Shown in pieces: positions 9,395 to 16,673 of a stretch of DNA of 45,235 bases. The notes below the pieces were generated by a model that was given only the letters and a program-made list of their open reading frames with translations, was not told the DNA's origin and ran no database searches. A program made the translations under genes and the position numbers. Location of the stretch: positions 92,702 through 137,936 of the forward strand of contig JABFGB010000014.1 of assembly GCA_013112715.1 (NCBI GenBank), written 5' to 3'. The DNA is from Chloroflexota bacterium (GTDB lineage: Bacteria > Chloroflexota > Anaerolineae > Aggregatilineales > J027). Numbering within the stretch: position 1 is the stretch's first letter; each line of letters opens with the position of its first letter.

Positions 9395-10615
9395 ATGAAA
9401 CGTTTTTACCTATCGGGCTTGGTGCTGATGGCAGTGTTGTCGTTTCCATTGTCGCGGCCCAATCTGCACGCCCAAGAAAATACTGTGCCCTACGCTACGT
9501 TTGCTGAATTCCAAACCGCTCTCGATGAAGCCGTCGCTAGTGGAGACATTGATCCCTTTTGGGAGACAATCGTTGCCAGCGGTCAAATGCCGCTCATATG
9601 GAATCATATCTGTGTTTTCCTTTATCGCGGCGATGCCAGCAAGGTTGAATGGCGTGGTGATTTTAGCGGTTGGGAAAGCACTCCCTTTACCCTCGGTGAG
9701 CAGCAGGGGGATACCGATTTATGGATGTTAATGAAATTATTTCCTCTAGATGCCCGCCTTGACTATAAAATCGTGTTGAACGACTCAGAATGGATTCTTG
9801 ACCCGCTTAATCCCTTTCAGCAGTTAGGCGGTTTTGGGCCAAATTCTGAACTGCGGATGCCGGGGTTTGTCTATCCGGTGGACACTATTCCGCGTGACGA
9901 TATAGAAAAGGGCACCCTCAATGAGCAGGTCATTGTGACCAGCAGCACTATGGGCAATAAGAACGCCTACCGGGTCTATACTCCCGCTAATTATGCTAAT
10001 CTCGACACCCTGCCCGTCATTTATGTCACCGACGGACAAGAATATGCCAACGACCAGATGGGTAGTATGGTGACGATACTGGACAATCTAATTGCTGATG
10101 GCAGAATTCGACCTGTGATCGCCGTTTTTGTTGATCCACGTAATCCCGATAGTCCGACAATTAATCGGCGCGAATCTCAATACATTACCAACAGTAAATT
10201 CGGAGCATTTTTAGCAGAAGAACTCGTGCCAATTATTGACACCGAGTATAAAACGGATGCCCGCCCCGAAGCCCGTGTCATTTTGGGTACATCCCTCGGC
10301 GGCCTCAATTCAGCCTACATGGGCCTAAATCACTCAGATATTTTTGGCCTGCTGGCGATCCAATCTCCGGCCTTGTGGGTAGCTACGAGAGTAGTTGATG
10401 GCTATGAAAAGTCAGACCGCTTGCCTCTGAGAATCTTCATGAGTCAGGGTACGATTTGGGATGATGTCGAAAACACCCGCCGCCTACGGGATATTTTTGA
10501 AGCCAAAGGGTATCCTATGCTGTTTATTGAAACCCCCGATGGTCATTCATGGGGCAATTGGCGAGCGCTGTTGGATGATATGCTGATTTATTTCTTTGGT
10601 ACAGAAAATAGCTGA
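9395..10615 (+). CDS. Exported Fes/esterase-D type alpha/beta hydrolase with N-terminal E-set domain
   Basis: 406 residues. The signal peptide is about residues 1-27 (NLHAQ). An immunoglobulin-like E-set/CBM48-type domain follows (about 68-160: VEWRGDFSGWE ... YKIVLND). The PF00756-type esterase domain is roughly 175-400. Nucleophile Ser300 lies in GTSLGG and His384 in DGHSWGNWR; the catalytic acid is probably in the DDVENTRRL region. Enterochelin-esterase relatives hydrolyse siderophore, feruloyl or sugar esters; the substrate here is unknown. CGGAGG precedes the ATG by 7 bases, and the gap to the previous gene is 18 bases. A secreted esterase next to an SbnI-like protein could hint at siderophores, but no siderophore genes are visible. 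Confidence 0.88.
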   Translation: MKRFYLSGLVLMAVLSFPLSRPNLHAQENTVPYATFAEFQTALDEAVASGDIDPFWETIVASGQMPLIWNHICVFLYRGDASKVEWRGDFSGWESTPFTLGEQQGDTDLWMLMKLFPLDARLDYKIVLNDSEWILDPLNPFQQLGGFGPNSELRMPGFVYPVDTIPRDDIEKGTLNEQVIVTSSTMGNKNAYRVYTPANYANLDTLPVIYVTDGQEYANDQMGSMVTILDNLIADGRIRPVIAVFVDPRNPDSPTINRRESQYITNSKFGAFLAEELVPIIDTEYKTDARPEARVILGTSLGGLNSAYMGLNHSDIFGLLAIQSPALWVATRVVDGYEKSDRLPLRIFMSQGTIWDDVENTRRLRDIFEAKGYPMLFIETPDGHSWGNWRALLDDMLIYFFGTENS

Positions 10616-10622
10616 GGAAAAC

Positions 10623-11048
10623 ATGAATCATTCCGCGAAAGAAGTTTTATCCCAAACCCCTCTGTATACTGACGAGGTGATATACACCCTCATCAAACTG
10701 CCTGCCAGTGCGATCTGGGCCGGGGCAGGCGTCTTGGCCGATTTAGGGGAAGCATTTAGTGTTCTAATTGCCGACAAAGATGAGGTCACGTTGGTAATGG
10801 CACTCGAGGCGTGGCAAGAAGAATATTTCAAACGCCTGCCGGGTGCCGAACAACATGGTGAATTTCGCCTCATCACTTTTGACATGGTATTGGAGTTTTC
10901 ATTGACAGGGTTTATGGCTCTAGTTGCCACAATTTTGGCGGAGGCGGGTGTGTCGATGATCCCGCTCGGTGCATTCTCGCGTGACCATGTACTTGTCCCA
11001 GCCGATTCCTTTGAAAAAGCGTGGACTGCCCTACAAGCATCGAAGTGA
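10623..11048 (+). CDS. ACT-domain protein (ACT_7-like amino-acid sensor)
   Basis: 141 residues. The ATG at 10623 is chosen because AGGAAA sits just upstream and 7 bases separate it from the esterase stop; an earlier in-frame GTG would overlap that gene. The C-terminal segment LAEAGVSMIPLGAFSRDHVLVP closely follows the tandem-ACT family related to CASTOR sensors and aspartate kinase ACT domains, in which a strand with S-x-D-H-x-L-V contacts the ligand. The N-terminal half (WAGAGVLADLGEAFSVLIADKDEVTLV) reads like the first ACT half. It is probably a cytosolic small-molecule-binding protein; the ligand cannot be told. Confidence 0.85.
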   Translation: MNHSAKEVLSQTPLYTDEVIYTLIKLPASAIWAGAGVLADLGEAFSVLIADKDEVTLVMALEAWQEEYFKRLPGAEQHGEFRLITFDMVLEFSLTGFMALVATILAEAGVSMIPLGAFSRDHVLVPADSFEKAWTALQASK

Positions 11049-11061
11049 GGATAAAAGCGCT

Positions 11062-11436
11062 ATGACCATCAATTTTTTTGAGTCGGGGGATGTGCCACAA
11101 CCGCCGGATAAGGTGAAGATCGAGTTATTAGAGGTTGAACCCTATCCCGACAAATGGCGCGTCAAACTGCGTGTCCATGTGACTCCGTTTTTGCAGCGGC
11201 CCAATCTCGAAATTGTAATGTGGCGTGAAGAACGACCTGTCGCCACCCTGAGTATTATCGAAACCATGCACCCCCGCATGGAATTTACCATGCACATTCG
11301 TGGGGTGTCTGATCCAACAGGCGACTATCGTGTTTCAGCCAGCCTCTACTATCGGGATGAGATGAAAGAGGGCGAGGACGAACCGCCGCCACCCGTCCAA
11401 AAAGATGCTCGTGAATTGAAACTGACCATAAGCTGA
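11062..11436 (+). CDS. Conserved-looking protein of unknown function (beta-rich)
   Basis: 124 residues from the ATG at 11062, which has GAGGA about 10 bases upstream and lies 13 bases after the ACT gene. I do not recognise the family. The sequence is acidic and beta-rich with no signal or membrane segment: an alternating pattern (KWRVKLRVHVTPFLQRPNLEIVMWREERPVATLSII) suggests an Ig-like or C2-like sandwich. It ends in a Glu/Pro-rich stretch (EGEDEPPPPVQKDARE) and a final strand LKLTIS. Its place in the middle of the operon argues that it is a real gene. Confidence 0.75.
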   Translation: MTINFFESGDVPQPPDKVKIELLEVEPYPDKWRVKLRVHVTPFLQRPNLEIVMWREERPVATLSIIETMHPRMEFTMHIRGVSDPTGDYRVSASLYYRDEMKEGEDEPPPPVQKDARELKLTIS

Positions 11437-11459
11437 ATCAATCTCGTGAGGAGGCCAGA

Positions 11460-11864
11460 ATGTTAACCGATACCCAAATGCGCGAATTGCTAACCCGCTC
11501 AAAGGTCATTGCCGTTGTGGGCCATTCGGATAATCCGGGGCGTACCAGCTATCAAATCGCCCAATATCTGAAGCGGGCAGGCTACAAAGTCTATCCCGTT
11601 AACCCCACCGTCAGTGAAATTGATGGCGCAAAATGTTATCCCGATCTGGCCTCCGTCCCTGAACCGATTGATATTGTCAATGTGTTCCGACGGTCGCAAT
11701 ATCTAGCCGACATCTTTGATGAGGCGGTTGAAGTTGGCGCGAAATCGGTTTGGGCACAGTTGGGTGTGGTGGATATCTTGCTGGAAGCCAAAGCTGAAGA
11801 TATAGACTACCCGCTGGTGATGGATACCTGTATCAAAGTGGTTCATGCCCGGCTAGTACGCTAG
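11460..11864 (+). CDS. CoA-binding protein (YccU family)
   Basis: 134 residues, a Rossmann-fold CoA_binding_2 protein. The nucleotide loop is VIAVVGHSDNPGRTSYQIA, followed by GYKVYPVNP and the conserved PEPIDIVNVFRRSQ and GAKSVWAQLGV segments. The family binds CoA-like ligands; its biochemical role is not settled. GAGGAGG sits 5 bases before the ATG. It is the last gene of the operon; a same-strand gap and a gene on the other strand follow. No clear terminator is seen directly after it. Confidence 0.93.
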   Translation: MLTDTQMRELLTRSKVIAVVGHSDNPGRTSYQIAQYLKRAGYKVYPVNPTVSEIDGAKCYPDLASVPEPIDIVNVFRRSQYLADIFDEAVEVGAKSVWAQLGVVDILLEAKAEDIDYPLVMDTCIKVVHARLVR

Positions 11865-11903
11865 ATTCTCTCAGTAGCGTTCAAAATCCGACGTCAGTAG
11901 AGG

Positions 11904-12128
11904 TCACCAATATGCTCGATGGATATGCAATTTGCCGGAATTATCAAACTCAAACATAGTGCCAAGCCAAAATATCGACACAAAGTGATAGATTTGGTGG
12001 TCTGGTGAACGGCGGGTGACTATCCCAAATTGCTTGAGATACGCAACAACTTCCTTTGGAGTCCAGTTTTCTACGTATTTCTTGAAGGCTTCTTTCTGTG
12101 AGGCCAAATGAATGACGACGAACTCCAT
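11904..12128 (-). CDS. Small uncharacterised protein
   Basis: 74 residues, unrecognised. MEFVVIHLASQKEAFKKYVE is followed by WTPKEVVAYLKQFGIV and an aromatic C-terminal part (HQIYHFVSIFWLGTMFEFD). GAGGAAA lies 8 bases before the ATG, which supports translation. It lies downstream of the polyprenyl synthase terminator, so it needs its own promoter, not identified. Confidence 0.55.
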   Translation of the reverse strand: MEFVVIHLASQKEAFKKYVENWTPKEVVAYLKQFGIVTRRSPDHQIYHFVSIFWLGTMFEFDNSGKLHIHRAYW

Positions 12129-12169
12129 GTGTATATTTCCTCAACGATTCTTCGCGTCGTAACCAAAAA

Positions 12170-12193
12170 ACGCACGGGTCGCCCCCCATGCGT
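12170..12193 (-). terminator. Intrinsic terminator after polyprenyl synthase gene
   Basis: On the minus strand, stem ACGCA...TGCGT with inner GGG/CCC pairing is followed by TTTTTT (12165-12170). It lies about 70 bases beyond the stop at 12263. Confidence 0.85.
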
Positions 12194-12262
12194 CTTTTGT
12201 TGGTATTCGCTCTGCTGGAGACTTCCAGTAAGCTAAACTTATTATAACACGATGGATGTCAG

Positions 12263-13276
12263 CTAAAAGTCACGGGCTACGGCGTAGTGGGCCAGATCAA
12301 GCAGCAAATCCAATGCTGGCGACCATTCAACGCCACTTAGCCCCGCTTCAGCTTTTGCTACATAATCCCGTGCCAACTCATAGGCTTGGCGGGCTGCTCC
12401 GGTTTCACGTACACCCTTGATAACGCCTTCGAGTCTATCCGGGTTATCAAGGCTCTTGAGGAAGGCCACATCATCCGTGATGCCTTCATTCTGCAAATAG
12501 TACAGCACGGGCAGGGTAATAATCCCTTGCCGCAGATCGTTTCCGGCGGGTTTGCCCAACTTTTCAGTGGTGCTGACAAAATCCAGCGCGTCATCAATCA
12601 TCTGGAAAGCCAAGCCGAGTTCCCGCCCAAAGGTACCAAAGGCTTGTACCTCATCTTCTGAGATATGCTTGCCCAACAATGCACCCGAAACGGCTGCTGC
12701 TTCAAACAGAGCCGCCGTCTTGCCATAGATACGCTCGATATAGGTGTCCATCGTCGGGATTTGCCATTTCGTCTGGGCCTGCAAAATTTCGCCACGACAA
12801 ATGCTCACCAGCGTCCGCGAAAAAACCTTGACAACTTCAACGTGATTGGCCTCCGCCGCCAATGCTGCTGCCTGAGCAAACAGGAAATCGCCTGTCAGCA
12901 CTGTCACGCCAAGAGGCAGGGCGGTATGGAGGGTTGGAGCGCCGCGACGTTCTTTGGCGCTGTCAATCAAATCATCATGCACCAAAGTGGCGGTGTGCAG
13001 CAGTTCTACCGAAGCCGCGACTGATAGTGTGGGGTCAAAGGCAGCATTGACGATCCGACCCACCAACATCGTAATGGCAGGACGCATCCTTTTGCCGCCA
13101 TTCGAAATGATCTTATCAATGGCGTTATCCAACAATGGATTGTCCAAAAATGAGACGGAGCGGATTTTGTCCGTCACTTTTTCGAGGTCTGTCCGAACCC
13201 CTTGCACCCAATCTTGCCGCTGCAAGTGGGACACGGGAGCTTGTGTGTCTACAGCTATATTACTGGGGACGGTCAT
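12263..13276 (-). CDS. Long-chain polyprenyl diphosphate synthase
   Basis: 337 residues from the ATG at 13276, chosen over the in-frame ATG at 13324 because AGAGGAA sits 5 bases upstream. It condenses isopentenyl diphosphate onto allylic primers. GGKRMRP (substrate contacts) lies near residues 60-66, the first Asp-rich motif DDLID at 101-105 and the second DDALD at 228-232. Positions -5 and -4 before the first motif are Ala and Thr (HTATLVHDD), small residues typical of octaprenyl/solanesyl-type synthases, so the product is probably a long side chain for menaquinone or similar. Chain length is an inference. A good promoter lies about 115 bases upstream. Confidence 0.94.
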   Translation of the reverse strand: MTVPSNIAVDTQAPVSHLQRQDWVQGVRTDLEKVTDKIRSVSFLDNPLLDNAIDKIISNGGKRMRPAITMLVGRIVNAAFDPTLSVAASVELLHTATLVHDDLIDSAKERRGAPTLHTALPLGVTVLTGDFLFAQAAALAAEANHVEVVKVFSRTLVSICRGEILQAQTKWQIPTMDTYIERIYGKTAALFEAAAVSGALLGKHISEDEVQAFGTFGRELGLAFQMIDDALDFVSTTEKLGKPAGNDLRQGIITLPVLYYLQNEGITDDVAFLKSLDNPDRLEGVIKGVRETGAARQAYELARDYVAKAEAGLSGVEWSPALDLLLDLAHYAVARDF

Positions 13277-13389
13277 GTGAATTCCTCTTTGGATATGAAT
13301 CGTTCTCAGCATGGATGCTGCCATGCGAGAAACTAAGCTACCAGCAGTTGGATACGCTTGTGAACTATTGCACTAATTTACGTAATTAA

Positions 13390-13418
13390 AGTATACCTGA
13401 ATGGTTACGATACGTCAA
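13390..13418 (-). promoter_or_regulatory. Sigma-70-like promoter of polyprenyl synthase gene
   Basis: Minus-strand -35 TTGACG (13413-13418), 17-base spacer, -10 TATACT (13390-13395). It predicts a 5' leader of about 105 bases. Just upstream are two direct copies of TGAAAGTT and one further TTTCAATG (13420-13450), possible regulator sites. Confidence 0.75.
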
Positions 13419-13480
13419 CAACTTTCAGAACTTTCAAAAAACATTGAAAGATGTTTTTCGCACCTAGAAAAGTTTTAAGC

Positions 13481-13512
13481 AGGCACAAATGGGTATAACC
13501 CCATCCATGCCT
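13481..13512 (-). terminator. Probable terminator after osmC-like gene
   Basis: On the minus strand a 13-bp stem AGGCATGGATGGG/CCCATTTGTGCCT (three G-T pairs) with a 6-base loop lies 12 bases after the stop. The following tract is only moderately T-rich (GCTTAAAACTTTTC), so efficiency is uncertain. Confidence 0.6.
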
Positions 13513-13523
13513 TTAAGTTACAT

Positions 13524-13976
13524 TTACAACAGTGATTGTGGTTCGGGCTGATGAACTTCGAAGCGATATTCGATTTGAGCGCTGAGTTTAAGCATCCCAT
13601 TGACCGAGCAATATTTTGTTTCCGAAAGCTCAATGGCGCGTGCGACGGCTTCTTCACTGACATTATTGCCCCAGACATGATAAACGATGACGATGTGGTT
13701 ATAGACACGCGGATGCTCGTCTACCTGTTCGCCCTCGACCTCGATTTCAAACGCGGTCACTTCTTGTTTCTTCTTTTTTAGGATGCTCATGACATCCATC
13801 GCTGTGCAACCCGCCAGCGCCAAAAGCACCATCCCTAGTGGCGAATGACCATTATCATATTCCGCCAGATTTTCGCTTCCAGAGGCAAATACGACGGGGA
13901 GATGACTTTTACCATCGGTATATCCCTCGAAGGTCATCCCCTGTTTCCATGTCAATTTGGCATTATGTCCTGCCAT
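13524..13976 (-). CDS. OsmC/Ohr-family thiol peroxidase-like protein
   Basis: 150 residues from the ATG at 13976, preferred over an in-frame upstream ATG because AAAGGAC lies 8 bases before it. The OsmC fold is indicated by SPLGMVLLALAGCTAMDVMSILKKK with the first conserved Cys, and by ELSETKYCSVNGML with the second. Two such cysteines form the redox centre that reduces organic hydroperoxides in this family. The type resembles YhfA rather than Ohr. The leader contains long inverted repeats. It is downstream of purH on the same strand, 118 bases away. Confidence 0.92.
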   Translation of the reverse strand: MAGHNAKLTWKQGMTFEGYTDGKSHLPVVFASGSENLAEYDNGHSPLGMVLLALAGCTAMDVMSILKKKKQEVTAFEIEVEGEQVDEHPRVYNHIVIVYHVWGNNVSEEAVARAIELSETKYCSVNGMLKLSAQIEYRFEVHQPEPQSLL

Positions 13977-13989
13977 GCGTGTGTCCTTT

Positions 13990-14070
13990 CGTGATAAATG
14001 CAGTAGCCCTAGCTCCAAGTATTCGACGCTACGAGCCTCTCAAATATTCCGCCACAGGACATTTATCACG
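13990..14070. repeat. 11-bp perfect inverted repeat flanking the osmC-like leader
   Basis: CGTGATAAATG at 13990-14000 and its exact complement CATTTATCACG at 14060-14070 are separated by 59 bases. The gene-proximal arm touches the ribosome site AAAGGAC. Next to the distal arm is TGTCCT, complementary to AGGACA of the ribosome site. This could be a looping operator or, if transcribed, a leader hairpin controlling translation. Confidence 0.7.
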
Positions 14071-14094
14071 GGAAAATATGCCAAATGTCTATTT

Positions 14095-15642
14095 CTAATG
14101 CCGAAAATGACGGCTCTTCGTAAAGACCATTGCGATCCCCGCCGCGTCTACTGCCGCAATCACTTCTTGGTCACGAATGGAGCCGCCCGGCTGAATAATC
14201 GCTGAAACGCCTGCCGCCACCGCGACTTGTACACCATCAGCAAATGGAAAAAACGCATCCGAGGCCAACACCGCCCCGCGTGCCCGACTGCCTGCCTTCT
14301 CAACCGCCAAGCGTGTCGCGTCCACCCGGCTCGGTAGACCCCCGCCAATCCCAAATGTCATATTGATGCCTGAGATGACAATCGCGTTGCTTTTGACATG
14401 CTGACATGCCACCCATGCAAATTTGAGCGCCTTAATTTCATCTTGGGTTGGGCGGCGCTGGCTGACCACCTGCCATTCCGTACCTTCGGGATCGCCTAAA
14501 TCGCGTTCTTGCGCCAGCACCCCACCCAAAATGCTGCGGAACTCAATGCCCGGTTGGGTACTGAAATGCGGAACTTCTAAAACGCGACAATTCTTGCGTC
14601 CTGTTTCCAACATCCTGCGGGCGGCGTTATCTACTTTGGGGGCAATCAATACCTCAACAAACAAACTTCCTAGAGCTTCGACGAATGCTGCATCTACTGT
14701 CCGGTTGACCGCAATCACCCCGCCAAACGCTGACACGGGGTCGCTTTCCAATGCTGCTGTGAATGCCGCCGCTGTATTTTCAGCTACGGCGATGCCCGTT
14801 GGATTCAGATGTTTGACAATGACCACGGCTGCTGATTCTTTGGGGGGGAATGATGACACCGCTCGCCACGCCGAATCCGCATCCAACAGATTGTTGTAGG
14901 ATAATTCCTTACCCTGTAATAACATGCCGCCTAATGGCCCAACCCCATCATGCGCAGCATATAAGCCTGCCTTTTGATGTGGGTTTTCACCATAACGCAG
15001 TGATTGAATTTGCTTAACCCCAATCGCTAGCGAATCACCAAGCCCTGTTTCACCTACTTCGAGTGTATCTTCGCCAGCGAGGTAAGCGTAAATCGCGGTA
15101 TCGTAGCTGCGGGTATGGTCAAAGGCTTTGGTGGCAAGCCGCCGCCGTTCGTCTACGGATAGCTTGCCCTCTAATACAATTTTTTCTGCAACGCCCACAT
15201 AGTCTGCAGGGTCAACCAAGACTGTCACCCGTGAAAAATTCTTGGCCGCCGCCCGCAGCAATGTCACCCCACCGATGTCAATGTTTTCGATGGCATCTTC
15301 CAATTTGACGTCTGGTCTTGCCACCGTTTGCTGAAACGGATAGAGATTGCACACTACCAAATCAATCGGGGCATAACCGTGCTCGGTCAATTCTTGTAAA
15401 TCTTTGGAGTGGTCTCGCGCCAAAATCGGGGCATGAATCGCGGGGTGGAGGGTTTTGACACGACCCCCCAACATCTCTGGCAGCCCTGTCAATTGCTCGA
15501 TCGGAGTCACATGCAGCCCCGCATCACTTAAGGCTTTTGCCGTTCCCCCACTGGCAACCAAATCCCACCCGATGGTGGCAAGGGTCTGACCAAGTTCAAT
15601 AATTCCGGTTTTATCTGATACGCTGAATAAAGCGCGTGGCAT
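14095..15642 (-). CDS. purH: Bifunctional AICAR transformylase/IMP cyclohydrolase
   Basis: 515 residues, full length. It catalyses the last two steps of purine synthesis: formyl transfer from 10-formyl-THF to AICAR, then ring closure to IMP. The N-terminal MGS-like cyclohydrolase domain has FSVSDKTGI, ASGGTAKAL and GGRVKTLHP. The transformylase domain has YGENPHQKA, KELSYNN and VIVKHLNPTG, with the catalytic Lys-His, and the C-terminal FFPFADGV and QPGGSIRDQEVI segments. AGGGAG lies 9 bases before the ATG. It stands alone, with no other purine gene in the window. Confidence 0.98.
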   Translation of the reverse strand: MPRALFSVSDKTGIIELGQTLATIGWDLVASGGTAKALSDAGLHVTPIEQLTGLPEMLGGRVKTLHPAIHAPILARDHSKDLQELTEHGYAPIDLVVCNLYPFQQTVARPDVKLEDAIENIDIGGVTLLRAAAKNFSRVTVLVDPADYVGVAEKIVLEGKLSVDERRRLATKAFDHTRSYDTAIYAYLAGEDTLEVGETGLGDSLAIGVKQIQSLRYGENPHQKAGLYAAHDGVGPLGGMLLQGKELSYNNLLDADSAWRAVSSFPPKESAAVVIVKHLNPTGIAVAENTAAAFTAALESDPVSAFGGVIAVNRTVDAAFVEALGSLFVEVLIAPKVDNAARRMLETGRKNCRVLEVPHFSTQPGIEFRSILGGVLAQERDLGDPEGTEWQVVSQRRPTQDEIKALKFAWVACQHVKSNAIVISGINMTFGIGGGLPSRVDATRLAVEKAGSRARGAVLASDAFFPFADGVQVAVAAGVSAIIQPGGSIRDQEVIAAVDAAGIAMVFTKSRHFRH

Positions 15643-15671
15643 GATTTATTTGCTCCCTATAAGAAAACAAA

Positions 15672-15697
15672 AAGGGGCGGTAAGTGGGCCGCCCCTT
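15672..15697 (-). terminator. Intrinsic terminator of the yajC-secD-secF unit
   Basis: Stem AAGGGGCGG/CCGCCCCTT (9 bp) with an 8-base loop, followed on the minus strand by TTTTGTTTTC. It lies directly after the secF stop and just before the purH ribosome site. Confidence 0.92.
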
Positions 15698-15701
15698 CGG
15701 T

Positions 15702-16670
15702 TTATTCGTTTACATCCCCACGTATAATGGGGAGTTCACCCTTTGACCATGAGACTAGCAATGGCACAGCGATGAAAATCGAGGAATAGGTACCGCTGGT
15801 TAAACCAATCAGCAGAATCAGCACAAATTGGCGGATGGTTTCGCCGCCAAACAGCACAATGGCGATCATGACGAACACCGCGTTCAACTGCGTGGCGAAT
15901 GATCGGTGGATTGTCTCCAGTACGCTGCGGTTGACGATGAGTTCATACGATTCTTCACGGCGTTTGGGGAGGTTTTCGCGGATACGGTCAAACACCACAA
16001 TCGTATCTTGAACCGAGTATGCCACAACCGTCAGCAGGGCGGTCAGGAACAAGGCGTCCACTTCCCAGCCCAACACCAACCCCAACACCGAAATCGCCGA
16101 GACGATAATCAAGATGTCGTGAATCATGGCGATAATCGCGCAGATCGCATAACGATAACCATGTGGCACTTTGCGGAATGCAAAGTAGATAAAGCCCAAA
16201 ATCAAGGCCGTTGCCGCCAAAATTGCCCGAAACGAGGCCGTCGTTACCTCATCACCTACTGAGGCTGATACCTGTGAGGTGGAGGTCGCTTCACGATCTA
16301 GTGGCGCAACTTCAGCACTGATTTCATCTAACAACTGAGTGACCTCCGCCGCTGAGAGTTCATTGGTACGAACGGACCAACGACTGCCATCAGGGTAGGC
16401 GGGGGCATCGCTGTCGGTTTGTTCAATCGCTTGTAGTTCCTGAACGATGACCTCATCTGCCCCAAATGCTTCTACAAAGTCACGGACTTCCTGTTCATCT
16501 ACCTTTTCAGTAAATTGCAACGACAGAAGTGTGCCCCCGGTGAAGTCAATGCTCACTTGGAGCAATGTGCCCGTGCTGGCAAGTGAGTAAACCATTGCTG
16601 CAATGCCCAGAACAATGAGAAAACTTGAAAAGACGTAATAGGTGCGACGGCGTTCTACCAGATTAAACAT
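15702..16670 (-). CDS. secF: Protein translocase subunit SecF
   Basis: 322 residues. An RND-like membrane protein that with SecD uses the proton gradient to drive late protein export. TM1 is near residues 12-32, the first periplasmic domain (DFTGGTLLSLQF motif) near 35-130, and five further membrane helices follow from about residue 148. Those include the VAYSVQDTIVVFDRIREN signature and SFATQLNAVFVMIAI. Only 3 bases separate its ATG from the secD stop, so translation is probably coupled. The tail ends in ELPIIRGDVNE. The periplasmic domain has an acidic stretch but no long insert, unlike its SecD partner. Confidence 0.97.
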   Translation of the reverse strand: MFNLVERRRTYYVFSSFLIVLGIAAMVYSLASTGTLLQVSIDFTGGTLLSLQFTEKVDEQEVRDFVEAFGADEVIVQELQAIEQTDSDAPAYPDGSRWSVRTNELSAAEVTQLLDEISAEVAPLDREATSTSQVSASVGDEVTTASFRAILAATALILGFIYFAFRKVPHGYRYAICAIIAMIHDILIIVSAISVLGLVLGWEVDALFLTALLTVVAYSVQDTIVVFDRIRENLPKRREESYELIVNRSVLETIHRSFATQLNAVFVMIAIVLFGGETIRQFVLILLIGLTSGTYSSIFIAVPLLVSWSKGELPIIRGDVNE

Positions 16671-16673
16671 TGG

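Noticed and set aside
10969..11061. Upstream start for the unknown operon protein
   Set aside because: It overlaps the ACT gene and lacks a ribosome site; the ATG at 11062 has GAGGA.
13420..13470. Short direct and inverted TGAAAG repeats as a CIRCE-like or heat-shock operator
   Set aside because: Sequence does not match the CIRCE or other known consensus; mentioned only as possible sites near the promoter.
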